A stretch of 33,621 nucleotides of DNA from CAZQXD01 sp964597315 (GTDB lineage: Bacteria; Pseudomonadota; Gammaproteobacteria; Competibacterales; Competibacteraceae), in assembly GCA_964597315.1 (NCBI GenBank), contig CAZQXD010000046.1:1-33621 (forward strand), read 5' to 3'. The notes under the pieces were generated by a model. That model was not told the DNA's origin. It saw only the letters and a program-made list of their open reading frames with translations, and ran no database searches. Positions 14,632-22,644 of this stretch are shown piece by piece; position 1 is the first letter of the stretch, and every line of letters starts with the position of its first letter. Made by a program: the position numbers and the translations under genes.

Positions 14632-15341
14632 CAGGACTCCCGGCTCACCGGTGCCGCCAGCACATAACCCTCGTTACGCACGGTCTTGAGGATAGCGGCG
14701 TCCCGGGGGTCATCGTTCAGGCGTCGACGCAGCCGACTGACCCGCACGTCGATGCTGCGGTCGAAGGGACCGGCCTCCCGACCCTGGGTCAGGTCCAGAA
14801 GCTGGTCCCGATTGAGTACCCGGTTGGGGCGGTCCAGAAATATCTTGAGTAACTGGAACTCGCTGCTCCCCAGGGGCACTACCACCCCCTGGGGCGACAC
14901 CAAGTGGCGGGCGGCCACGTCCAGGGTCCAGCCGCCAAAGCGGTAGCGCTGGATGTCCTCGGCTTCGGTGGGCAGGGCCTGGGTACGGCGCAACACGGTG
15001 CGGATTCGGGCCAGCAGTTCCCGGGGGTTGAAGGGCTTGGCTAGATAATCGTCGGCGCCCATTTCCAGGCCGATGATGCGGTCCATGTCATCGCCTTTGG
15101 CGGTGAGCATGATCACCGGCAGATTAGAATGGGCGCGCAACTTGCGGCACAGCACCAGGCCGTCCTCCCCGGGCAGCATCAGATCCAGGATAATCAGTTC
15201 CACCCGGGTGTCGTCCAAGGCCCGCTCCATGCCCCGGCCATCGGCCACGGCGCTAACCCGGTAACCGTTCCGGCCCAGATAGTCGCTCAGCAGTTGTCGC
15301 AATTCGGGGTCGTCGTCCACGACCAGGATATGTTCGTTCAT
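14631..15341 (-). CDS. OmpR-family response regulator
   Basis: A 236-residue regulator with an N-terminal receiver (acidic pocket Asp9-Asp11, phospho-acceptor Asp53 in ILDLMLPG, Lys102 in AKPF) and a C-terminal OmpR/PhoB winged helix ending in RLRRRLNDDP and VRNEGYVLAAPV. The frame extends upstream to 15476, but the receiver fold starts at MNEHILVVDDD, so the ATG at 15341 is chosen even though its ribosome site is poor. It is co-translated with the kinase and divergent from the Spy-like gene across a 177-base region carrying three GGTTACA sites, its likely targets. Confidence 0.92.
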   Translation of the reverse strand: MNEHILVVDDDPELRQLLSDYLGRNGYRVSAVADGRGMERALDDTRVELIILDLMLPGEDGLVLCRKLRAHSNLPVIMLTAKGDDMDRIIGLEMGADDYLAKPFNPRELLARIRTVLRRTQALPTEAEDIQRYRFGGWTLDVAARHLVSPQGVVVPLGSSEFQLLKIFLDRPNRVLNRDQLLDLTQGREAGPFDRSIDVRVSRLRRRLNDDPRDAAILKTVRNEGYVLAAPVSRES

Positions 15342-15384
15342 GATGTCGTTATACGGTGTTTCTGAATCTTGCGCGGGACCGAAG

Positions 15385-15461
15385 TGTAACCCCGTGTTGC
15401 CGCCCCCGGGGATGATACATGCGGTTACAAATTCGCCCTTGTTCGCAAAGTCCGGGTTACA
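15385..15461. promoter_or_regulatory. Three GGTTACA sites between divergent regulator and spy-like genes
   Basis: The heptamer occurs as TGTAACC at 15385-15391 and as GGTTACA at 15423-15429 and 15455-15461. The two direct copies start 32 bases apart, close to three helical turns, so they would face the same side of the DNA. Repeated spaced half-sites fit binding by an OmpR-type dimer. Confidence 0.5.
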
Positions 15462-15518
15462 TTGAGATGGTTTCATAGTCCCCGTCGAAACCTAACAATG
15501 CAACCGAGGAGCAATCCC

Positions 15519-16022
15519 ATGAACGTTACCAAGAAAACCACCCTGGCCATCGCCACCGTCCTTACCCTGGGCCTGGCCTCGGCGGCTGCCCTGTCCCACG
15601 GCGGCGGCGACGGTCGGATGATGGACCCCCAGCGCATGGAGCAACGCATGGAGCGGATGCAGGAGCGCATGGACCGGCATCTGGAGGAAATGCAAGCCGT
15701 ACTCAAGCTCACCCCCGAGCAAGAGCCCGCCTGGGAGACCTTCACCCAGGCCATGAAAGAGCGCATGGAGCAGCGCATGGAGCGGCGGGCTGACAAACAG
15801 ACCGCCAAGCAGACAGTCGCGCCAGCGGGCTTTCTAGGCCATCTGGACAACCGCGTCCAGTCCATGGAGCAGCGTCTGGAAGACATGAAGGCCATGCGCC
15901 AGGCCGCTGGCGCTTTGTATGACAGCCTGTCGGCTGAGCAGCAGGCGGCCCTGGATGGATATAGCGCCGGTCATCATGGCCGGATGATGGGACGCCATGG
16001 TGGGGGCAAGGGTCACCACTAA
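15519..16022 (+). CDS. Spy/CpxP-like LTXXQ periplasmic protein
   Basis: A 167-residue protein. A signal peptide (LAIATVLTLGLASAAALS) precedes a mature part that is helical, highly charged and methionine-rich (repeated RMEQRMERM). Two motifs of the Spy/CpxP family are visible: LTPEQ and, later, LSAEQ. Family members are periplasmic chaperones or stress sensors. The Met/His-rich N- and C-terminal stretches (GHHGRMMGRHGGGKGHH at the end) suggest metal binding, such as copper or zinc. GAGGAG lies 6 bases before the ATG at 15519. It is divergent from the two-component system, as cpxP is from cpxRA, and a strong hairpin follows its stop. Confidence 0.88.
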   Translation: MNVTKKTTLAIATVLTLGLASAAALSHGGGDGRMMDPQRMEQRMERMQERMDRHLEEMQAVLKLTPEQEPAWETFTQAMKERMEQRMERRADKQTAKQTVAPAGFLGHLDNRVQSMEQRLEDMKAMRQAAGALYDSLSAEQQAALDGYSAGHHGRMMGRHGGGKGHH

Positions 16023-16036
16023 ACCCAACTTGGCCA

Positions 16037-16070
16037 CCCCCACAAGCGGGCTAGTATCCGCTTGTGGGGG
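16037..16070. terminator. 13-bp perfect hairpin after spy-like gene
   Basis: CCCCCACAAGCGG and its perfect complement are separated by 8 bases, 15 bases after the stop codon. There is no T-run behind it, so it is a non-canonical intrinsic terminator or an RNA 3'-end stabiliser isolating the spy-like gene from the downstream fur-family gene. Confidence 0.6.
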
Positions 16071-16120
16071 TAATGCCGGTTCGTGCTATAAACTCATTCT
16101 ATGCCCCATGACCCGGAGCC

Positions 16121-16582
16121 GTGGTGACCACCGAAAGCCGTCAATGGACCCCGCCGTCAGACGCCCCTTTGCGGGAGGCGGAGCATCTGTGCTTGGAACG
16201 GGGCACCCGGCTGACCCCACTGCGCCGACGGGTGCTGGAAATCATCTGGGCCGGCGGCGCCCCCATGGGAGCCTACGACATACTCGACGTGCTGCGCCAG
16301 GATGGCCGCCGGGGCGCTCCGCCCACGGTGTACCGGGCGCTGGATTTTCTGCTGGAACAGGGACTGATCCATCGGCTGGCCACCCTCAACGCCTTCATCG
16401 GCTGCCGCCACCCCAGTGACCGCCACGGCGGCCAGTTTCTCATCTGCCGACACTGTGGCCAGGTCAGCGAACTGGTCAGCCCAGCCGTGGAACAGGCCAT
16501 TCGCCAGGAGGCCGCGAGCTGTGCTTTTGAAGTCAGCTCCCAGATGGTGGAGGTGCTGGGGCGCTGCGCCCACTGCCGCTAG
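16121..16582 (+). CDS. zur: Fur-family repressor, Zur-like
   Basis: A 153-residue metalloregulator. The winged helix includes RLTPLRRRVLEIIWAGGAPMGAYDILD and PPTVYRALDFLLEQGLIHRL. The dimerisation half has the structural zinc cysteines CRHCG and, at the end, CAHC, with a HPSDRHGGQFLICRHCG segment typical of zinc-sensing Zur. The start is a GTG at 16121 (a second GTG follows directly), with CGGAG upstream and a TATAAA sequence about 30 bases before it. No znuABC genes are adjacent. The methionine/histidine-rich protein just upstream makes a shared metal theme possible but unproven. Confidence 0.85.
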   Translation: MVTTESRQWTPPSDAPLREAEHLCLERGTRLTPLRRRVLEIIWAGGAPMGAYDILDVLRQDGRRGAPPTVYRALDFLLEQGLIHRLATLNAFIGCRHPSDRHGGQFLICRHCGQVSELVSPAVEQAIRQEAASCAFEVSSQMVEVLGRCAHCR

Positions 16583-16660
16583 AGTTCGCCCACTCATCGC
16601 AACCACTGCCCAATCCGCCCCTGGAAGGGCGCTGTTCCACTGGGGGTAACCGCCTTCTCC

Positions 16661-17800
16661 TTACTGGGACTGCCGATGGATCAGCCGGTGGATAAAGTCG
16701 GCGCCGGACCGCAACTGCTCCAGGGATAAAAACTCGTCTGGCTGGTGGGCCTGGTCGATAGAACCGGGACCGCAGATCACTGTGGCGAAACCCGCTTCCT
16801 GAAACTGACCGGCCTCGGCGGCATAGGGCACTTTATGGGTCTCGGCCTGCCCCGTCAGCTCCAGGGCCAGGCGCGTCGCTGGACTATCCGGGCGATGCTC
16901 CAGGGCCGGTGCGTGGGCGATGATGCGGTTGTCGATACCGACGCCCGAGGCCACTGCTCGCATAGCCGGCTCCACCTCGTCGCGGCAATAGGCTTCGAAA
17001 CGGGCCAGGATCTCCCGGGGGTCGTCGTCGGGCACGTTGCGCACATCCCACATAAAGCCGCAGTGGCGGGAGATGATGTTCACGGCCGTGCCCCCGCGCA
17101 CCGTGCCTACGTGGATGGTGGTATAGCCAGGCTCGAAGCCCTCCCGGGGCGGCTCGGCCTGTCTGGCCTGGGCCAGGTCGTCCAGGAAGGTGATCAGCCG
17201 GGCGGCGGTCATCACCGCGCTCACGCCCCGGTGGGTCTGGCTGGAATGGGCCTCCCGACCGGTGACCGTGGTGTTCAGGGCCATAATGCCCTTATGGGCG
17301 GTGACCACGTCCATCATGGTAGGCTCGCCGACGATCACCGCTTCACAGTGGGGCAGGTGTTGGGCCATCTGGGCGATCATGGCCGGGGCGCCCTGGCAGC
17401 CCACTTCCTCGTCATAGGACAGAGCCAGGTGGATGGGTCTTTTGAGGGTCGTCATGTCCGGCACCAAGGCCAGGGCGATGGCTAGAAAGCCCTTCATGTC
17501 GCAAGCGCCGCGGCCATACAACCGGCCATCGCGCTCGCTCAGTCGAAACGGGTTGCTGTGCCAGTCCTGACCGTCCACGGGCACCACGTCCGTATGGCCG
17601 GACAGCACCACCCCGCCTTCCACGGGGGGGCCAATGGTGGCGTAGAGATTGGCCTTGGTGTCGTCGTCATTGTAGAGCGCCTGGGAGCGCACGCCGTAGC
17701 CGTCCAGATAATCCTGAACGAAGTCGATCAGGTCCAGGTTAGAGTCCCGGGACACGGTGGGAAAGGCAATCAGGCGTTCGAGCATCTCGCGAGGGGTCAT
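16661..17800 (-). CDS. argE: Acetylornithine deacetylase ArgE
   Basis: A 379-residue M20-family metallohydrolase that removes the acetyl group from N-acetylornithine in arginine synthesis. Zinc-site motifs are GHTDVVPVDGQDW, GACDMKGFLAI and YDEEVGCQGA. The dimerisation domain segment includes AHSSQTHRGVSA. The C-terminal GPGSIDQAHQPDEF carries the last ligand. GGAG lies 8 bases before the ATG at 17800; the frame reaches further up to 17896, but that extension has no family similarity. It stands alone on the minus strand, with no other arg gene in the window. Confidence 0.92.
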   Translation of the reverse strand: MTPREMLERLIAFPTVSRDSNLDLIDFVQDYLDGYGVRSQALYNDDDTKANLYATIGPPVEGGVVLSGHTDVVPVDGQDWHSNPFRLSERDGRLYGRGACDMKGFLAIALALVPDMTTLKRPIHLALSYDEEVGCQGAPAMIAQMAQHLPHCEAVIVGEPTMMDVVTAHKGIMALNTTVTGREAHSSQTHRGVSAVMTAARLITFLDDLAQARQAEPPREGFEPGYTTIHVGTVRGGTAVNIISRHCGFMWDVRNVPDDDPREILARFEAYCRDEVEPAMRAVASGVGIDNRIIAHAPALEHRPDSPATRLALELTGQAETHKVPYAAEAGQFQEAGFATVICGPGSIDQAHQPDEFLSLEQLRSGADFIHRLIHRQSQ

Positions 17801-17922
17801 GGGGTTCTCCGGGGTTCGACGGGCGGCGGTGGGCGGCCTCGCACCCATTCTAACAGTTGCCGGGAGCGGGCCACTCTCCTCCCCTTGGAGGGACAAGCCG
17901 CCGCCGCGTTCCCCACCAAGCC

Positions 17923-18747
17923 CTAGGGGGTCGGCATCGGTCCCACCAGCAACTGGGGGTCCAGGCGCTCTTGGAACAGGTTCATGCGCCAGTCCAGATG
18001 CGGCCCGGTGGCCCGACCGCTGGCCCCAGCCCGGGCGATGGGCTGGCCCTGGGCGACCCGCTGGCCGTGGGTGACCAGGATGCTGTCCAGATGGATGAAG
18101 GTGGACGACAGACCGTGGCCATGGTCCAGGATCAGGGTACCCCCGGAATAGAACATATCTGGATGGGTCAGGGTCACCACACCTGGCGCCGGGGCCAGCA
18201 CCGGGGCGCCCACCGGGGCGGCGATATCCACGCCGTAGTGGGGGGTGCGGGGCTGGCCGTTGAGAATCCGCTGGCTACCGTAGACGCCGCTGATACGCCC
18301 GGTCAGGGGCCATTGGAAGCCGTCCAGGAAATCGGTGCGGGCAGCGTCCAGGGAGCGAGCCTGTCGCACCAGTTTCGCTTCCCGGGCGATGCGGGCCTGA
18401 TGCTCTGGATTCGGAGATACGGTGCGCGGGGGCAGGCCGTCAATGCGTTGGATGGTGTACTCCCGAGGCCGCACGTAGATCAGCCGGGTCTGGCGGTCAC
18501 CGTCCGGGAACTCCACCTCTAGACGAGTCCGGGTCGGCGCGTCGCGGCCAAAACCCATTAGGAATACCCCTTCGGGAGAGATCCGCAACCGCCGCCCATC
18601 CACAACGATACGGGCGCCAGGATCGGCGCGCCCCACCAACAGACCGCCCTGGGTGGCGGTTCCTTCCAGTTCCAGCCGGGCGGCCAGGGCTGGGGCGCCC
18701 GGCAACAGGCTTAGCAACAGGCTCAGCAGGAGACAACGTGGCAACAT
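17923..18747 (-). CDS. M23 family metallopeptidase (LytM-type)
   Basis: A 274-residue secreted protein. The signal peptide (LLLSLLLSLLPGAPALA) is followed by a beta-rich region of ~115 residues and a helix, then a C-terminal LytM domain. The zinc ligands are in HYGVDIAAP, and the HGHG and GPHLDWRM motifs complete the active site, so it should cut peptidoglycan cross-links or act as an amidase partner in the periplasm. The ATG at 18747 is chosen because GAGG is 6 bases upstream; another in-frame ATG 6 bases earlier lies too near that site. It lies 13 bases after yidD, so the two are probably in one operon. Confidence 0.88.
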   Translation of the reverse strand: MLPRCLLLSLLLSLLPGAPALAARLELEGTATQGGLLVGRADPGARIVVDGRRLRISPEGVFLMGFGRDAPTRTRLEVEFPDGDRQTRLIYVRPREYTIQRIDGLPPRTVSPNPEHQARIAREAKLVRQARSLDAARTDFLDGFQWPLTGRISGVYGSQRILNGQPRTPHYGVDIAAPVGAPVLAPAPGVVTLTHPDMFYSGGTLILDHGHGLSSTFIHLDSILVTHGQRVAQGQPIARAGASGRATGPHLDWRMNLFQERLDPQLLVGPMPTP

Positions 18748-18760
18748 GGACATCCTCGGT

Positions 18761-19006
18761 TCAGGGGTGATTGCCCCGGACATGGCCATCAGGCTTGCCA
18801 GGCACCGGGTCATAGCCCCCAGCATGGAAAGTATGACAGCGCAGAATCCGCCGCAGGGCCAGCCAGGACCCGCGCAGCGCCCCGAAGCGGTCGATGGCCT
18901 CCAGGGCGTAGGCCGAGCAACTGGGGGTAAACCGGCAGCTTTGGCCCAGTAGGGGGCTGATGGTGTAGCGGTAACCGCGGATCAGCAGCAGCAGCAGCCG
19001 TTTCAT
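18761..19006 (-). CDS. yidD: Membrane protein insertion efficiency factor YidD
   Basis: An 81-residue member of the YidD family, which assists YidC-dependent membrane insertion. An N-terminal amphipathic helix (LLLLLIRGYRYTISPLL) leads into the hallmark CRFTPSCSAYALEAI, then RCHTFHAGGYDPVPG. The ATG overlaps the hisI stop by an ATGA-like 3-4 bases, so translation is coupled. This is not the usual rpmH-rnpA-yidD-yidC setting, which is a displaced location for the gene. Confidence 0.92.
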   Translation of the reverse strand: MKRLLLLLIRGYRYTISPLLGQSCRFTPSCSAYALEAIDRFGALRGSWLALRRILRCHTFHAGGYDPVPGKPDGHVRGNHP

Positions 19007-19437
19007 GGCTTCAGCCCGTACAGCTCGGCGGGGTCGATCAGGGGGTCGGTCGCCACCTCCACCCGCTCTCCCCGCACGGCATTGTAGAAACAACTGCGCC
19101 GACCGGTGTGGCAGGCAGGGCCAGCCTGGTCCACTTTCAGCAGCAGGGTGTCGCCGTCGCAGTCCAGCAACAGTTCCTTGAGCAACTGCACCTGTCCCGA
19201 GCTTTCCCCCTTGCGCCACAACCGTCCCCGGGAGCGCGACCAATAGCAGACCCGTCCGGTGGCCAGGGTCTCTTGCAAAGCCTCGCGGTTCATCCAGGCC
19301 AACATCAGCACTTCGCCGCTATCGTGTTGCTGGGCGATGGCCGGCAGCAGGCCGTTGGCGTTAAAGGGTAGGCTGTCCAGAACCTTAGTCCAGGACAGGG
19401 CGGCGCCCATGGGCAGCTTGGCGGTTTGTTCGATCAT
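19003..19437 (-). CDS. hisI: Phosphoribosyl-AMP cyclohydrolase HisI
   Basis: A 144-residue single-domain enzyme for the third step of histidine synthesis. It has LMLAWMNREALQETLATGRVCYWSRSR, the metal site DCDGDTLL, and the ACHTGRRSCFYN motif. The usual fused HisE part (phosphoribosyl-ATP pyrophosphatase) is missing, as in species with separate hisI and hisE. The start at 19437 gives the expected N terminus; a start at 19470 adds 11 unlikely residues. There is no clear ribosome site. It overlaps yidD by 4 bases. Confidence 0.92.
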   Translation of the reverse strand: MIEQTAKLPMGAALSWTKVLDSLPFNANGLLPAIAQQHDSGEVLMLAWMNREALQETLATGRVCYWSRSRGRLWRKGESSGQVQLLKELLLDCDGDTLLLKVDQAGPACHTGRRSCFYNAVRGERVEVATDPLIDPAELYGLKP

Positions 19438-19494
19438 GGCGATTGGCGTGACGTGGACGGTACACGGCATTGTAAGGCATGTATCGACAAAACT

Positions 19495-21957
19495 TTACTC
19501 CGGCGCCGTATCCTCCCGCCGCGCCAGCCATTCTTCCAACTCCCCGACGGTCAGTGGTGGGCACAAATGATCCCCCTGCACTTCGTCGCAGCCGCCAGCC
19601 CGCAAAAACCCCAGTTGCTCCTCAGTGCCCACCCCCTCGGCAACCACCCGCAGCTTGAGGCTGTGGGCCAGGGCGATCAGCGCCCGGATCACGGTCGCAT
19701 CATCCAGATCGGTGGTAATGTCCCAAACCAGTGAACGGTCGATCTTCAGGCGGTCCACGGGCAGACGCTTGAGCTGCCCCAGGGAGGTGAAACCGGAGCC
19801 GAAGTTATCCAGGCACAGCCCCAGTCCTAGGGCCTTGAGGTGGCGCAAGGTCCGCACCGCTGCGTCCAGGTCCTTGATCAACACGGCTTCGGTGATCTCC
19901 AGTTCCAGATGCCGGGCGTCCAGACCGCTTTCATTCAGAATGCGCCGCACTCGCTCCACCAGGCCGGCCTGGATGAACTGACGGGTAGACAGGTTCACTG
20001 CCACCGGCGGCACCGGCAGACCCCGCGTCCGCCAATCCACGGCTTGTTCGCAGGCGCTACGCAGCACCCATTCACCAATGGACACAATCAGCCCCGACTC
20101 CTCGGCCATGGGCAGAAACTCCCCAGGCAGCAGCAGCCCCAGCCGGGGATGCCGCCAGCGCGGCAGGGCATCCACCCCCACCAAGCGCCCGTCGCCCAGA
20201 ACCAGCCTAGGCTGGTAGTACAGGCTCAACTGAGCGTCCAAAAGGGCGCCGCGCAGATCAGTTTCCAGGTCTATCCGCTGCACGGCCCTGGCGTGCATCT
20301 CGGCGGTATAAAACTGAAAGCCGTTGCGGGTGCTTTCCTTGACCCGGCGCAGGGCGGCGTCGGCGTTGCGCAGCAGAACCTGTACCTCATGGCCGTCCTT
20401 GGGAAACACGCTGATGCCGATGCTGACGGTCACGGTAAACGCTTGCCCCTCGATTTGAATGGGCTGTCCCAGGACATCCAGCACCTTGCGGGCCACGGTG
20501 ACGGCCAGATCGCCTCTGGCCATGTTTTCCAGCACCAGCACGAATTCGTCCCCCCCCAGCCGGGCCACGGTGTCCCCCTCCCGCACCACTCCACTCAAGC
20601 GTTTCGCGACCACCTGCAACAGTTGGTCCCCGGCGCCGTGGCCGAAGCTATCATTGACCAGCTTGAACCGATCCAGGTCTAAAAACAGCACCGCCACCTG
20701 GCTGCCCTCCCGCTGAGCGTGGATCAGCGCCTGGCGCAGCCGGTCATTGAGCAACGCCCGATTGGCCAGATGGGTGAGATTGTCGTAATTGGCCTGGTGT
20801 CGCAATTGAGCTTCGTAGGACTTGTACTGGGTAATGTCGCTGATAATGCCCACATAGTGGGTGACACGGCCATTGGCGTCCCGTAACGGGGCCACGGATA
20901 ACTCGTTCCAAAACAGGCCGTGGTCCTTACGATAATTGCGTAACAGCACCTGACATTCCAATTCCTGGGCTATGGCTTTACGCAGTTCTTCCAGGGCCGG
21001 CTGATCCCGATCATCCCCTTGCAGGAACCGGCAGTTGCGGCCCAACACTTCACCCCGGGAGTAGCCGGTGATCCACTCGAAAGCCGGGTTGACCGCCACG
21101 ATAAGATGGTCTGGGTGGGCAAAATCGGTGACCACGATACCATTGCTCGCCGCCGCCGCCGCCTGCTCCCAGAGCCGCAATTGCTCGGCGGTCTGGCGAT
21201 GCTCCTGGACCTCGGCGCGCAGGGATTGATTGGCGGCCTCCAGCTCAATGGTGCGGCTGCGCACCTGGCCTTCCAGGGACTGTTCCGCCCGCAGACGCTC
21301 GCCTATCTCCTGCTCCAAACGCTCATTCTGTCGCTGAAAGCGCCAGCGCAGCCGCTCCAGCCGACGCAGGCTACGCAGGTGGACCACATGAATCAGCAGG
21401 GCGCCGATCGCCGTGATCAACATCAAAAACCCATAGTGCAGCCAAGCCGGGTTCGGACCCAATAACCAAACCATGCCGCCCCAACCGGCCAGGGTGATAG
21501 TCAGCACCACCAGCAGCCAGCCGTGGGATAAAAAGAAAAACCCAGCGCCCACCAAAGGCAGGATCAGATTGGTGGTCTGTCGTGGCTCGGCGGACAGATA
21601 GATGTGCAGAAAACTGTTGGCCAGCATCAGGCCGACCATCCCCAGGGCCAGGGGATAGATCCAGGGTCGGGGCACGGCGTGGCGCGCCAGAATCGCCCTG
21701 AACGCCACCAGCAATAGGGCCGTGCCGCCCGCCACCGTGGCCATGATGTCGGCCATGGGCGATGGCAGCACCCGCCAATGACTGATGGCTAAAATGCCGT
21801 ACAACAGCGCCAATCCGGTAGCCACCGGAGCCATGCTGCCCCGCACGGTATCGTTAAGAGCGTTGTCTATCTGCTGCTCCGCCTCGTCCCCGAGCGGAAC
21901 ATTGAGGTGGCCGGGCATCGGCTGTTTTGTTATCTGGCCCATGTTGGCTACTCGCAC
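19495..21957 (-). CDS. Membrane LOV-GGDEF-EAL c-di-GMP protein with decayed EAL
   Basis: 820 residues from a GTG (an ATG at 21942 is equally possible). About six membrane helices span residues 45-192, followed by a coiled coil at 196-262. A LOV-type PAS follows at 268-380. It has GRNCRFLQ (306-313, with the adduct-forming Cys309) and FMN-contact Asn341 and Asn351, but the usual signalling Gln near 372 is Ile. The GGDEF domain has an intact motif (468-472), an I-site RxxD (459-462), and DLDRF and NDSFGHGAGD. The EAL domain departs at key acids: DAL for EAL (596-598), DN for DD (717-718), and EGVG for EGVE (774-777). The prediction is a light-linked diguanylate cyclase with an inactive hydrolase half that may bind c-di-GMP. 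Confidence 0.92.
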   Translation of the reverse strand: MRVANMGQITKQPMPGHLNVPLGDEAEQQIDNALNDTVRGSMAPVATGLALLYGILAISHWRVLPSPMADIMATVAGGTALLLVAFRAILARHAVPRPWIYPLALGMVGLMLANSFLHIYLSAEPRQTTNLILPLVGAGFFFLSHGWLLVVLTITLAGWGGMVWLLGPNPAWLHYGFLMLITAIGALLIHVVHLRSLRRLERLRWRFQRQNERLEQEIGERLRAEQSLEGQVRSRTIELEAANQSLRAEVQEHRQTAEQLRLWEQAAAAASNGIVVTDFAHPDHLIVAVNPAFEWITGYSRGEVLGRNCRFLQGDDRDQPALEELRKAIAQELECQVLLRNYRKDHGLFWNELSVAPLRDANGRVTHYVGIISDITQYKSYEAQLRHQANYDNLTHLANRALLNDRLRQALIHAQREGSQVAVLFLDLDRFKLVNDSFGHGAGDQLLQVVAKRLSGVVREGDTVARLGGDEFVLVLENMARGDLAVTVARKVLDVLGQPIQIEGQAFTVTVSIGISVFPKDGHEVQVLLRNADAALRRVKESTRNGFQFYTAEMHARAVQRIDLETDLRGALLDAQLSLYYQPRLVLGDGRLVGVDALPRWRHPRLGLLLPGEFLPMAEESGLIVSIGEWVLRSACEQAVDWRTRGLPVPPVAVNLSTRQFIQAGLVERVRRILNESGLDARHLELEITEAVLIKDLDAAVRTLRHLKALGLGLCLDNFGSGFTSLGQLKRLPVDRLKIDRSLVWDITTDLDDATVIRALIALAHSLKLRVVAEGVGTEEQLGFLRAGGCDEVQGDHLCPPLTVGELEEWLARREDTAPE

Positions 21958-22059
21958 AGGGCTATCGGTTTAGCATGTCCGGTCTTTGGTCCCCGCCCCC
22001 TGGACGCGGCCCAGTGCTTCCAGCACTACTCAATAGAATGGCAAATCCTGGCATGGATT

Positions 22060-22455
22060 TCATGGTTTCATGGCGTCTTGATCCCGCCTCGGCTGTTTTC
22101 GGGCCGCAGCGCCCACACAGGACTCAAGCTCGTCGTTGGCCTGGCGCAGAGGCTGGATGGCCAGCTTGATGCGTAAGGAATGTTGCAGCCCCCCCAGCAG
22201 GACCAAGGCGATGGCGATGGCAAACAGGGTCATGGCGGACAGGGTTGAGGCCAGCAGGGACACCAGCAGCGCCGTCGCCAGCGCACCAGCGGCCATCAGA
22301 AAATAAATCTTCTCCCGGGCGGACAAAGCACCCTTGGCTTTGAGAGCCTGGAGCCGTTCCCTGACCTGGCTGAGCGGCTCGGCGCAATGTTCGCACGGTT
22401 CAGCGGCGTCCAGCAGGCGGTGGGAACGGCTGACCTCTTTTTCAATAAGACTCAT
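22060..22455 (-). CDS. Small membrane protein with CxxC motif
   Basis: A 131-residue protein I cannot assign. The cytosolic N terminus has Cys21-Cys24 (EPCEHC) and a helical stretch. Two membrane helices follow at about residues 50-69 and 73-92, then a basic, helical tail (ending KQPRRDQDAMKP). The CxxC pair could bind a metal or be redox-active. It is upstream of the LOV-GGDEF-EAL gene on the same strand, about 100 bases away, so a joint transcript is possible. ATG is at 22455 with a weak upstream site. Confidence 0.65.
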   Translation of the reverse strand: MSLIEKEVSRSHRLLDAAEPCEHCAEPLSQVRERLQALKAKGALSAREKIYFLMAAGALATALLVSLLASTLSAMTLFAIAIALVLLGGLQHSLRIKLAIQPLRQANDELESCVGAAARKQPRRDQDAMKP

Positions 22456-22644
22456 GTTGTGGTTTTCTCACGGACCGTGGCCTGGCTCCCAGCATACCCT
22501 CTGCGGGCGCGATCAGGGTATCCGTGGGCTACACTGGGGTTGGACGTTAGCGAGGCTCATGGAACCACGCAGACGGCCGATAGAGGATAATTAAACCACT
22601 ACCGGGTCCGCTTCACACCCGCGCCATGCCTAAAAAGGGAGGCA

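Noticed and set aside
13528..14667. A 379-codon plus-strand open frame
   Set aside because: It lies opposite the histidine kinase; low-complexity Gln/Gly/His/Pro composition and no motif.
19495..21957. A fully bifunctional cyclase/phosphodiesterase reading of the LOV protein
   Set aside because: Three essential acidic positions of the EAL domain are changed, so hydrolase activity is unlikely.
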